A stretch of 64,000 nt of DNA from an uncultured Bacillota bacterium. GTDB lineage: Bacteria > Bacillota > Clostridia > Christensenellales > QAND01. The notes under the pieces are model-generated. The model was not told where the DNA came from. It ran no database searches and saw nothing but the letters and a program-made list of their open reading frames with translations. Every line of letters begins with the position of its first letter. Positions within the stretch are counted from its first letter, which is position 1. Location of the stretch: positions 124,001 through 188,000 of the forward strand of contig CAJJKN010000002.1 in NCBI GenBank assembly GCA_905188085.1, in the 5' to 3' direction. The translations under genes and the position numbers were made by a program. Shown here in pieces: positions 8,733 to 16,095 of the stretch.

Positions 8733-9593
8733 ATGAAGCTAGCGCAAACAGGACGGGTATTTTGGCAGATCAGCCCGCTGCTTTTGTTTCTGCTTTTGCC
8801 GGCGTTGGCCTTTGGGTTTTGGCAGGCTCTGGCGGCCACGGCGCTGGCGTTGGTGGTGCACGAATCGGCACATATCTGTATGGGCAAGCTGCTGGGGGTA
8901 AACACCGTGAAAGTGGAGATTATGCCCTTTGGCGGCGTATCGCAGATGGAAAGCTGTTCGCCGATCAAAATGACGCTGATTGCCATGGCGGGGCCGCTGT
9001 GCAACGCGGCGATTGTGTTGTGTTTTTTGCCGATTGTAAAATACAACCCGTATCAATGGCTGTGCGTGTTCTTACAGGCCAATTTGGCCATTGCGATTTT
9101 TAACCTATTGCCGGCCTTTCCGTTGGACGGCGGGCGGATTTTGGTCTGTATGCTGACACCGATCATCGGCCAGACCTTTGCTTTGCGCATCTGCATGCTC
9201 TTTGGCCTGGTGTTAGGATTGTTTCTTGCGGGCGCGGGCGTTGCCTGTTTGTTTTATTTTGGGCAGGTGAATCTTTCGCTGCTGATCGTGGGCGGTTTTT
9301 TATGCGCGGGGGCTTTGCGGCAGGGAAAGCCGGGGCCGTATACGGCGCTGATGCAGGAAAACGAAAAGAAAAAACGACTGCGTAAACGGCCGCTCAAAGA
9401 CCAGCGGCTTGTGATGCATAAGGACGTGACGGTGGCGCAGGCCGCGGAAAAATTCCATAAGGGAAGCTATGCGACCGTGACGGTGGTGGGGCATGATTTG
9501 CAGTTTTTAGGCACGCTGGGCGAAAAGGAGATTTTGGATGCGATGGTAAACAGCGGGCCGCAAACAACGCTGCGGCAGGCACTTGATTCATAA
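8733..9593 (+). CDS. spoIVFB: SpoIVFB-like site-2 protease (M50 family)
   Basis: This is a membrane-embedded zinc metalloprotease of the S2P/M50B type; in B. subtilis SpoIVFB releases sigma-K from its pro-form during sporulation. The 286-residue protein has the HESAH zinc motif in a membrane helix (43-47), the third ligand in NLLPAFPLDGG (Asp132), several further helices, and a C-terminal cytosolic stretch (about 215-286) shaped like a single CBS-type domain, as in SpoIVFB. It follows spoIVFA without a gap. The second rseP-like protease at 45847 has a PDZ domain and is the housekeeping paralogue. Substrate identity is inferred from context only. Confidence 0.85.
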   Translation: MKLAQTGRVFWQISPLLLFLLLPALAFGFWQALAATALALVVHESAHICMGKLLGVNTVKVEIMPFGGVSQMESCSPIKMTLIAMAGPLCNAAIVLCFLPIVKYNPYQWLCVFLQANLAIAIFNLLPAFPLDGGRILVCMLTPIIGQTFALRICMLFGLVLGLFLAGAGVACLFYFGQVNLSLLIVGGFLCAGALRQGKPGPYTALMQENEKKKRLRKRPLKDQRLVMHKDVTVAQAAEKFHKGSYATVTVVGHDLQFLGTLGEKEILDAMVNSGPQTTLRQALDS

Positions 9594-9612
9594 GACGGTT
9601 TTCAGGTACAAT
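9583..9612 (+). promoter_or_regulatory. Candidate sigma-A promoter for the radical SAM operon
   Basis: TTGATT (9583-9588) and TACAAT (9607-9612) are 18 bases apart, overlapping the end of spoIVFB. The fit is fair, and the location is right to start the 9652-13696 operon independently of the sporulation pair. Confidence 0.45.
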
Positions 9613-9651
9613 ATCCTAATGGAAAGAAGTAAGAATAAGGAGATTGGACAG

Positions 9652-11478
9652 ATGCCTGAAAAAAGTTGGCTGGATAGGGTGGACAAGCCGGCCCGATATA
9701 CCGGCGGGGAACTGAATATTTGCGTGAAAGATCCGGCAGGAAAGGTGCGGTTTGCCCTGTGTTATCCCGATGTATATGAGGTGGGGATGAGCCATCTGGG
9801 ATCCAGGATTTTGTATGATATTCTAAACGCCCATGACGACATTGCCTGCGAACGATGCTATGCGCCATGGGGCGACGCAGAACGGGAGATGCGCGCCGCG
9901 GGAGACGCGATTTATACCATGGAAACGGGGGATACGCTGGATAAATTTGACATTGTGGCGTTTTCTCTGCTGCATGAAATGACCTATACCAACGTGCTTT
10001 TGATGATGGATCTGGCTGGCATTCCGTTTTACAGCAAGGACAGAGACGACGCCATGCCGCTGATTGCGGCGGGCGGGCCGTGCACGCTGAACGCCGAGCC
10101 CATTGCGCCGTTTATAGACGTAATGATGCTGGGCGATGGGGAAGAGACCATTGTAACGCTGTCTAAAGAAGTGCAAAAGGCGAAAAAAGAGGGAATCGGA
10201 AAAACGGAGCTTTTGCAAAGACTGGCGGCGCTGCCCGGTTTTTATGTGCCAGGTTTTTACGAAGTGACATATAATTCTGACGGAACGGTGAAAAGTATTT
10301 GCCCCACGCACGGCGCGCCGGAAAAGGCGAAAAAGGCCGTGGTGAAGGATTTGGAGCATGCGCGCTTTCCGTTGAGGCCGCTGGTGCCGTATACGGAAAT
10401 TATTCACGACAGGGTTTCGCTGGAACTGTTCCGCGGCTGCACGCGAAGCTGCCGGTTTTGCCAGGCGGGTTATATCTATCGGCCGGTGCGCGAGCGCACG
10501 GTGGATACGCTGCTGCATCAGGCGGATTGTATGATTCGCGCTACAGGCTATGAAGAGATTTCGCTAACCTCGCTAAGTTCTGGGGATTATCCGCATTTGC
10601 AGGAGCTGATTGAAAAGCTGAGCGAACAGAACAAAGGGAAAAGAGTGTCGCTATCGCTGCCGTCTTTGCGGATAGATTCTTTTTCCAAAGAAGTGGCGGA
10701 AGGGGTTAGCCAGGTAAGAAAAACCGGGCTTACCTTTGCGCCGGAGGCGGGCACGCAGCGCCTGCGGGATATTATCAACAAAGGGGTTACGGAAGAAAAC
10801 CTGATGGATTCCGTGATGGATGCGTTTTATTCCGGCTATTCCAGTGTAAAACTGTATTTTATGATCGGTCTGCCGGGAGAAACGGACGACGATCTGCGCG
10901 GCATTGTGGATTTGGCGTGCAAGGTGGTGGAAGGATATTATTCCCTGCCCAAAGAACAGCGCACAAAGCCGCCGCAGGTGACCATCAGCGTATCTCCGTT
11001 TGTGCCGAAGCCCTTTACGCCGTTTCAATGGGAGCCGCAGCCCACGCTGGAAGAAATACAGCGCAAGCAGCGCGTGATTTTAGAGGCGGTAAAGCCGCAT
11101 AAGCGCATTAAATTTAATACGCACAACGCCAACACCAGCGCACTGGAAGGCGTGGTGGCCAGAGGGGACAGGCGTTTGGCGCCCGCGATTGTACGCGCCT
11201 ACCAAATGGGGGCCCGGTTTGACGGATGGTCCGAATGTTTTAACTATGAACGCTGGATGGAAGCGTTTGAAAAAGAGGGCGTAGACCCGGCGTTTTATGC
11301 AAACAGAACCAGGGAAAAGGACGAGGTATTTCCGTATGAACACCTGGATCCGATGATTTCCAGAAACTATCTGTGGCTGGAAAAACAGCGCTCTTTGCAG
11401 GGCAAGACAACCCCGGATTGCCGAAAAGGATGCCAGGGCTGCGGGATGATGGAAATTTGCGGGGTGACAAAGCAATGA
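9652..11478 (+). CDS. B12-binding-fold radical SAM protein (TIGR03960 type)
   Basis: A 608-residue radical SAM protein with an N-terminal cobalamin-binding-like fold (contains DVYEVGMSHLG) and the cluster motif CTRSCRFC (Cys263, 267, 270). Its C-terminus carries a cysteine group (CRKGCQGCG) like that of the TIGR03960 family, which in Clostridia almost always precedes a DUF2344 protein and RNase E/G, as here. The reaction is not established to my knowledge; RNA or ribosomal modification is often guessed. ATG 9652 is chosen for its ribosome site aaggaga eight bases upstream; the frame is open further upstream, overlapping spoIVFB. It overlaps the next gene by four bases. Confidence 0.88.
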   Translation: MPEKSWLDRVDKPARYTGGELNICVKDPAGKVRFALCYPDVYEVGMSHLGSRILYDILNAHDDIACERCYAPWGDAEREMRAAGDAIYTMETGDTLDKFDIVAFSLLHEMTYTNVLLMMDLAGIPFYSKDRDDAMPLIAAGGPCTLNAEPIAPFIDVMMLGDGEETIVTLSKEVQKAKKEGIGKTELLQRLAALPGFYVPGFYEVTYNSDGTVKSICPTHGAPEKAKKAVVKDLEHARFPLRPLVPYTEIIHDRVSLELFRGCTRSCRFCQAGYIYRPVRERTVDTLLHQADCMIRATGYEEISLTSLSSGDYPHLQELIEKLSEQNKGKRVSLSLPSLRIDSFSKEVAEGVSQVRKTGLTFAPEAGTQRLRDIINKGVTEENLMDSVMDAFYSGYSSVKLYFMIGLPGETDDDLRGIVDLACKVVEGYYSLPKEQRTKPPQVTISVSPFVPKPFTPFQWEPQPTLEEIQRKQRVILEAVKPHKRIKFNTHNANTSALEGVVARGDRRLAPAIVRAYQMGARFDGWSECFNYERWMEAFEKEGVDPAFYANRTREKDEVFPYEHLDPMISRNYLWLEKQRSLQGKTTPDCRKGCQGCGMMEICGVTKQ

Positions 11479-12146
11479 AGATGATTGCACAGTTTTGCCG
11501 GGAAGGGGCGGCTTGTTATATGTCGCATCTGGATTTATTAAGGTGTGTGCAGCGCACGCTCCGGCGTGCGGAGATGCCGATGGCTTATTCGCAGGGCTTT
11601 AATCCGCACCCGCTGCTGTCCTTTGCGCAGGCAATGGGCGTAGGGCTGGGCAGCCGGGGCGATTATTTCGAAGTAGGGCTGACAGAGGAGCTGGAGCCCG
11701 CAGAATTTGTAAAGCGCTTTAACGAAAAGGCAACGCCGGGGGTGCATGTGCTGCAGGCGCGCGCCGCGGCGGAAAAAGAAAAAACGGTGATGAGCCAGGT
11801 GCAGGCGGCCCAATATCGTTTTACGGTGCCGGAAGAAGCGGAAGATACGATAAAAGACGCTTTGTATACGTTGATGAACAGCCAAACCTTTCCCTATGAG
11901 AAAAAAAGCAAATCCGGCGTGAAACAGGATGATATGCGCCCTAAAATTTTCCGGGGCAGCATGGAAAACCGGGCGGTGGAGGCAGTATTATCCTGCGGAA
12001 ACGACAACCTGCAACCCAAAGCTTTTTGGCAGGCCCTTTGCAAACTTGCAAACCGCGAACTGCCGACCAAAATCATAAGATTGGATTTATTCAGACGTGA
12101 GGGGAACGAGCTGGTTTCCATTTCCCGGGCGCCCGAACAATCATAA
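11475..12146 (+). CDS. DUF2344 (TIGR03936) protein, radical SAM partner
   Basis: A 223-residue protein that matches the DUF2344/TIGR03936 family: it begins with the typical segment CYMSHLDLLR, followed by RRAEMPMAYSQGFNPHP. The family is found fused or adjacent to TIGR03960 radical SAM proteins, so the two probably form one enzyme or share a substrate. Function is unknown. ATG 11475 overlaps the upstream stop (ATGA), and the reading frame upstream of it lies inside the radical SAM gene. RNase E/G follows 17 bases later. Confidence 0.88.
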   Translation: MKMIAQFCREGAACYMSHLDLLRCVQRTLRRAEMPMAYSQGFNPHPLLSFAQAMGVGLGSRGDYFEVGLTEELEPAEFVKRFNEKATPGVHVLQARAAAEKEKTVMSQVQAAQYRFTVPEEAEDTIKDALYTLMNSQTFPYEKKSKSGVKQDDMRPKIFRGSMENRAVEAVLSCGNDNLQPKAFWQALCKLANRELPTKIIRLDLFRREGNELVSISRAPEQS

Positions 12147-12163
12147 ATTGAAGGAGAACGCCA

Positions 12164-13696
12164 ATGTCTAATATAATCTATCTGGAAAGCAATCCCTATC
12201 AGGTGCGCGCGGCGATTGAAGAGGACGGCTCTTTGGCCGAATTGTATGTGGAGCGTAAAGGGGGCGAAAGGCTGGTAGGCAATATCTATAAGGGTAAAGT
12301 GAAAAACGTTTTGCCGGGAATGCAGGCAGCCTTTGTGGATATCGGCCTGGACAGAAATGCCTTTTTATATGCCGGCGATATCAACTACGATCCGGGTGAT
12401 TTTGCCTTCGGGGATGAACAGGAAAAATCCGAAGAAGAATTCATTCCGGATATTCGTTCGCTGGTGCATGTGGGCCAGGATATTATGGTGCAGGTGACAA
12501 AGCAGCCCTTTGGCACCAAGGGCGCCCGCATTACCACAAACATCACGATTCCGTCCCGGTCGCTGGTGCTGATGCCCACGGCGGATTATTTGGGCGTATC
12601 CAGGCGCATTCAAAAGGAAGAGGACCGGGAAAAGGTGCGCCAGAACCTGGAGCAGATTAAACCCGAAGGCATGGGGCTGATTGCCCGCACGGTTTCGTTG
12701 GGCATGAGCGTGGAAGAGCTGCAAAAAGAATGCCATGAGCAGCTGCAAACGTATAAAAACATCAAGCACCATTTTGCAAGGGCCAAAGCGCCTTCGCTGA
12801 TTCACAGCGAAGACAGCCTGGTGTTTCGTACGGTGCGCGATCTGTTTACCGAGCAGATTGATTCGCTTTTGGTGGACAATTCCGATGTATACCAGGCGGT
12901 GCGGCAGAGCGTATCGGTGATGAGCCCGGAGTTGCTGGATCGTGTGCACCTGTTTCATAAGCACTATGATATGTTTGAATATTACGATTTGGAAAGCAAG
13001 ATTGATAAGGCGCTGCGCCGCAAGGTCTGGCTGAAAAACGGCGGCTATTTGGTGTTTGACTATGCAGAGGCCTTAACGGTGATAGACGTAAATACCGGGA
13101 AATATGTGGGTAACAATAATTTACAGGAAACGATTTTGAATACAAACCTGCAAGCGGCTGTGGAAGTGGCAAGGCAGATTCGTTTAAGAGAAATTTCCGG
13201 TATCATCGTGATAGATTTTATCGATATGGAGGATGCGGAAAACCGCGAGAAAGTGGTGGAAACCCTGCGGGAGGAAACCAAAAAGGACAGAACGCGCACC
13301 ACAATTTTGGGCATTACTGGCCTTGGCATTGTGGAGATGACGAGAAAAAAACTCAAACCCTCGCTGGATTCCGTGATCCACGAGCCCTGCCCGTATTGCG
13401 ATGGGCTGGGGATGGTGGTCAGCCGGGCTTCCATGGCGCAAAAGGCGCGCAAAGAAGTGATGAAGCTGTTTTATGAAACTTCCTGCCGCGCGGTGGTTAT
13501 AAAAGCGCACCCGGCGAATATTTCCGAGATTGAATCCATGATGCGCGGAGAGGCAAAATTGATTCCGCCGGTGCAGGGCAAGGCCGTATTTGTTTTGCCG
13601 TGTGATAATATGCATTTGGAGCATCTGGAATGCGAGGGCATGTCGCTGGAACAGGCGGAGAGAATCGAAGGCGCAACTAGGCTGGATAATGATTGA
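12164..13696 (+). CDS. rng: Ribonuclease E/G family protein
   Basis: RNase E/G endonucleases cut single-stranded RNA in rRNA maturation and mRNA decay. The 510-residue protein has an N-terminal S1 domain (about 35-125), the catalytic DVNTGKYVG with Asp308 and the second metal ligand Asp351 (VIDFIDM), and the zinc-link cysteines in CPYCDG (Cys409, 412). The length is that of RNase G, lacking RNase E's long degradosome tail. The ribosome site aaggaga is strong. Its stop overlaps the -35 box of the rplU promoter. Downstream placement of rplU-rpmA is common in Clostridia. Confidence 0.95.
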   Translation: MSNIIYLESNPYQVRAAIEEDGSLAELYVERKGGERLVGNIYKGKVKNVLPGMQAAFVDIGLDRNAFLYAGDINYDPGDFAFGDEQEKSEEEFIPDIRSLVHVGQDIMVQVTKQPFGTKGARITTNITIPSRSLVLMPTADYLGVSRRIQKEEDREKVRQNLEQIKPEGMGLIARTVSLGMSVEELQKECHEQLQTYKNIKHHFARAKAPSLIHSEDSLVFRTVRDLFTEQIDSLLVDNSDVYQAVRQSVSVMSPELLDRVHLFHKHYDMFEYYDLESKIDKALRRKVWLKNGGYLVFDYAEALTVIDVNTGKYVGNNNLQETILNTNLQAAVEVARQIRLREISGIIVIDFIDMEDAENREKVVETLREETKKDRTRTTILGITGLGIVEMTRKKLKPSLDSVIHEPCPYCDGLGMVVSRASMAQKARKEVMKLFYETSCRAVVIKAHPANISEIESMMRGEAKLIPPVQGKAVFVLPCDNMHLEHLECEGMSLEQAERIEGATRLDND

Positions 13697-13721
13697 CAGA
13701 ATGAAAATTATCCTGTATACT
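13693..13721 (+). promoter_or_regulatory. Near-consensus sigma-A promoter for rplU-rpmA
   Basis: A perfect TTGACA (13693-13698) and TATACT (13716-13721) are separated by exactly 17 bases. This is the best promoter in the window, as expected for ribosomal protein genes. The -35 box overlaps the rng stop codon. Confidence 0.9.
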
Positions 13722-13727
13722 TAATCG

Positions 13728-13808
13728 GTGTTACCGCACAGAACAGGTTTAAATGCCGTAGGCTACCTGATTTTGGCGAGTCCCAAAATTTTGATGGGGA
13801 GGTGCAAC
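13728..13808 (+). promoter_or_regulatory. Structured 5' leader of rplU (L21 leader candidate)
   Basis: The roughly 80-base leader can fold into CAGGT...ACCTG (13744-13769 region) followed by TTTTGG...CCAAAA just before the ribosome site ggggaggtg. Firmicutes rplU mRNAs carry a known cis-acting L21 leader thought to mediate autoregulation. Position and shape fit, but I cannot test the covariance model here. Confidence 0.55.
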
Positions 13809-13809
13809 A

Positions 13810-14118
13810 ATGTACGCGATCATTCAAACCGGCGGCAAACAGTATAAGGTGGAACAGGGCCAGACCCTGTACATCGAAAAGCTGAATGTGGCCGAAGGTG
13901 AAACAGTCGAACTTCCGGTGTTGATGGTAGTCGATGGCGAAAAGACCACGGTGGGCACGCCCGTTGTGGAAGGCGTTACGGCCAAAGCAAAGGTAGTGGC
14001 GCATGGCAAAGGCAAGAAAGTCATCGTATTCAAATACAAACCGAAGAAAAACTATCGCAAAAAGACGGGTCACCGTCAACCGTATACCAAGATCGAAATC
14101 GAATCCTTGGGAGAATAA
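13810..14118 (+). CDS. rplU: 50S ribosomal protein L21
   Basis: L21 binds 23S rRNA domain V/II and is an early assembly protein. The 102-residue product opens with the family signature MYAIIQTGGKQYKVEQG and ends with the KKNYRKKTGHRQPYT block. Start is set by the ggggaggtg ribosome site. rpmA follows after 23 bases without the prp (ysxB) gene that normally lies between them in Firmicutes. Confidence 0.98.
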   Translation: MYAIIQTGGKQYKVEQGQTLYIEKLNVAEGETVELPVLMVVDGEKTTVGTPVVEGVTAKAKVVAHGKGKKVIVFKYKPKKNYRKKTGHRQPYTKIEIESLGE

Positions 14119-14141
14119 TTTTTGGATGAGAGGTGTAAACC

Positions 14142-14399
14142 ATGGCACATAAGAAAGGTATGGGTAGTACCCGTAACGGACGTGACAGCGAAGCCAAACG
14201 CTTGGGCGTAAAGCGCGGCGATGGCCAGTTCGTGTTGGGCGGCAACATTCTCGTCCGTCAGCGCGGCACCAAGATCCATCCGGGCCTGAATGTGGGCATC
14301 GGTGGAGACGATACCCTGTTTGCTTTGGTAGACGGCACTGTGAAATTTGAACGCAAAGGCCGTGACAAAAAGCAGGTATCCGTATATCCGGTTCAATAA
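14142..14399 (+). CDS. rpmA: 50S ribosomal protein L27 (no cleavable leader)
   Basis: L27 reaches the peptidyl transferase centre through its N-terminus. The 85-residue protein begins MAHKKGMGSTRNGRDS, the form seen in Gram-negatives, where Met removal exposes AHKK. Most Firmicutes L27 instead carry an N-terminal extension ending in a Phe-Phe motif that the cysteine protease Prp removes. That extension is not present: a ribosome site (gaggtg) sits right before this ATG, and no prp gene lies in the rplU-rpmA gap. Followed by a strong terminator; obg is not downstream. Confidence 0.98.
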   Translation: MAHKKGMGSTRNGRDSEAKRLGVKRGDGQFVLGGNILVRQRGTKIHPGLNVGIGGDDTLFALVDGTVKFERKGRDKKQVSVYPVQ

Positions 14400-14411
14400 C
14401 CAAAACAACAA

Positions 14412-14446
14412 ACACCGTAGAGCTTTCTGCGGTGTTTTTGTTTTTT
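14412..14446 (+). terminator. Intrinsic terminator after rpmA
   Basis: ACACCGTAGA (14412-14421) pairs with TCTGCGGTGT (14426-14435) around a GCTT loop, with one G-U pair, followed by TTTTGTTTTTT. Confidence 0.92.
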
Positions 14447-14533
14447 AAAGAAATCTTTGAAAACCCTCGTCAGAACCGGGGTGTATGGTTTATAATATTA
14501 CAATACACTTGGAATATTTGCACGGAAAGGAAC

Positions 14534-15343
14534 ATGGTTTTGAACGAACAGAAGCTGATGGATTGGTTTGCGGAAAAGGGAAATGCAGCCATTGCGTTTT
14601 CCGGCGGTGTGGACAGCACTTTTTTGCTGGCCGTGGCGCATAAGGCTTTGGGAAACAAGGTGAAGGCCTATACCTGTCAATCTGCCTTTGTGCCGGAATG
14701 GGAGCTGGATGAGGCCCGGGCGTTTTGCAAGGCGGAAGGCATTGAGATGGAAGTGATACCGATTGACGTTTTGGCGGATCCCGTGATTGTAAACAACCCG
14801 ATCAATCGTTGTTATCTATGTAAAAAGACGGTGTTTGGAACCATTTTGCGCCGTGCAACGGAGGACGGCTTTGCCGTGGTATGCGACGGCGCGAATATGG
14901 ATGATTTGGGAGATTTTCGCCCGGGCGCCAAGGCGGCCAAGGAGTTGGGAGTAAAAAGCCCTTTGCAGGAGCTGGAATACGACAAGGCTGCCATCCGCAA
15001 AGCTAGCGCGGCTATGGGCCTGCCCACGGCGCAAAAACCGGCCTATGCCTGCCTTGCAACGAGAATTCCGACCGATCACCTGATTACAAAGCAGGCGCTG
15101 GAGCAGGTGGACAAGGCAGAGCGCATTTTGCATGCCATGGGATACCCGGCCGTACGCGTGCGGTATCATGATGATCTGGCGCGCATTGAGCTTTCCAAAG
15201 ACAGCTTGAAAACGTTTATACAAAAAGAAGATTTGCAAGAGGTGGCGGAGAAGATCAAACAGCTTGGCTTCCGTTATGTTTCGCTGGATATGACGGGATA
15301 CAAAACCGGCAATATGAATATAGGCAAGGAGCGCTTGCAATGA
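14534..15343 (+). CDS. larE: ATP-dependent sacrificial sulfur transferase LarE
   Basis: LarE inserts the two sulfurs of the nickel-pincer nucleotide (NPN) cofactor into the LarB product. The 269-residue protein has the PP-loop SGGVDS (23-28). It carries CYLC (Cys93, Cys96) and a third cysteine in YACLATR (Cys173), the position of the sulfur donor in Lactobacillus LarE. With three cysteines it may instead hold a 4Fe-4S cluster that delivers sulfide catalytically, as reported for a Thermotoga homologue; this is inference. ATG 14534 is chosen over the longer frame, which would run back into the terminator; a ggaaagg ribosome site precedes it. The stop overlaps the larB start. Confidence 0.93.
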   Translation: MVLNEQKLMDWFAEKGNAAIAFSGGVDSTFLLAVAHKALGNKVKAYTCQSAFVPEWELDEARAFCKAEGIEMEVIPIDVLADPVIVNNPINRCYLCKKTVFGTILRRATEDGFAVVCDGANMDDLGDFRPGAKAAKELGVKSPLQELEYDKAAIRKASAAMGLPTAQKPAYACLATRIPTDHLITKQALEQVDKAERILHAMGYPAVRVRYHDDLARIELSKDSLKTFIQKEDLQEVAEKIKQLGFRYVSLDMTGYKTGNMNIGKERLQ

Positions 15344-16095
15344 ATGTAAAGGCTTTATTGGAACAGGTAAAACAGGGAACTTTGCCCATAGAACAGGCGG
15401 AAAAGCAGCTGAAAACCCTAGCGTTTGAAGACATCGGATATGCCAAGATTGATCATCATCGCGAATTGCGCCAGGGGCTGCCGGAGGTTGTGTACGGCGC
15501 GGGCAAAACTGCGGAGCAGATCGATACCATCTTGCAGCATATATTGAAGGTAGCCACTTCTCATGTGATGGTAACGCGCATTTCGCCGGAGAAATATGAA
15601 AAGCTCAGTATTAAGGATCAATTGAAATATTATCCGGAGGCGCAGATTGCCGTTTGCTGGCAGGGAGAAATCCACCAGCGGGGCGATATTGCCATTTGCG
15701 CGGCCGGAACAAGCGATTTGTTTGTCTGCGAAGAAGCGGCGCTGACGGCCATGGCCATGGGCAACAAAGTGTCTCGTTATTATGATATCGGCGTGGCAGG
15801 CATTCATAGATTGTTTGCAAAGATTGAAGAAATTAAAAAGGCCAATGCGATCATCGCGGTGGCCGGGATGGAGGGCGCGTTGCCCGGCGTGCTGGCAGGG
15901 CTGGTGGAAGTGCCGGTAATCGCGGTGCCGACTTCGGTGGGCTATGGCGCCAATTTCGGCGGGCTGTCCGCCTTGCTGACCATGCTGAATTCCTGCGCCA
16001 ACGGCATCAGCGTGGTGAATATAGACAACGGATTTGGCGCCGGGTATTTGGCCGGGCAGATCAATAAACTTGCGACGGGAGAGTTGGTTCGATGA
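15340..16095 (+). CDS. larB: Pyridinium-3,5-biscarboxylic acid mononucleotide synthase LarB
   Basis: LarB carboxylates and hydrolyses nicotinic acid adenine dinucleotide, the first step to the NPN cofactor. The 251-residue protein has a LarB-specific N-terminal half and a C-terminal PurE-like domain with AGTSDLFVCEEAALTA, VAGMEGALPGVLAGL and PTSVGYGANFGG motifs. It overlaps larE and larC by four bases on each side, so the three genes are translationally coupled. Older annotation would call it a PurE-related protein; the true purE is two genes downstream. Confidence 0.94.
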   Translation: MNVKALLEQVKQGTLPIEQAEKQLKTLAFEDIGYAKIDHHRELRQGLPEVVYGAGKTAEQIDTILQHILKVATSHVMVTRISPEKYEKLSIKDQLKYYPEAQIAVCWQGEIHQRGDIAICAAGTSDLFVCEEAALTAMAMGNKVSRYYDIGVAGIHRLFAKIEEIKKANAIIAVAGMEGALPGVLAGLVEVPVIAVPTSVGYGANFGGLSALLTMLNSCANGISVVNIDNGFGAGYLAGQINKLATGELVR

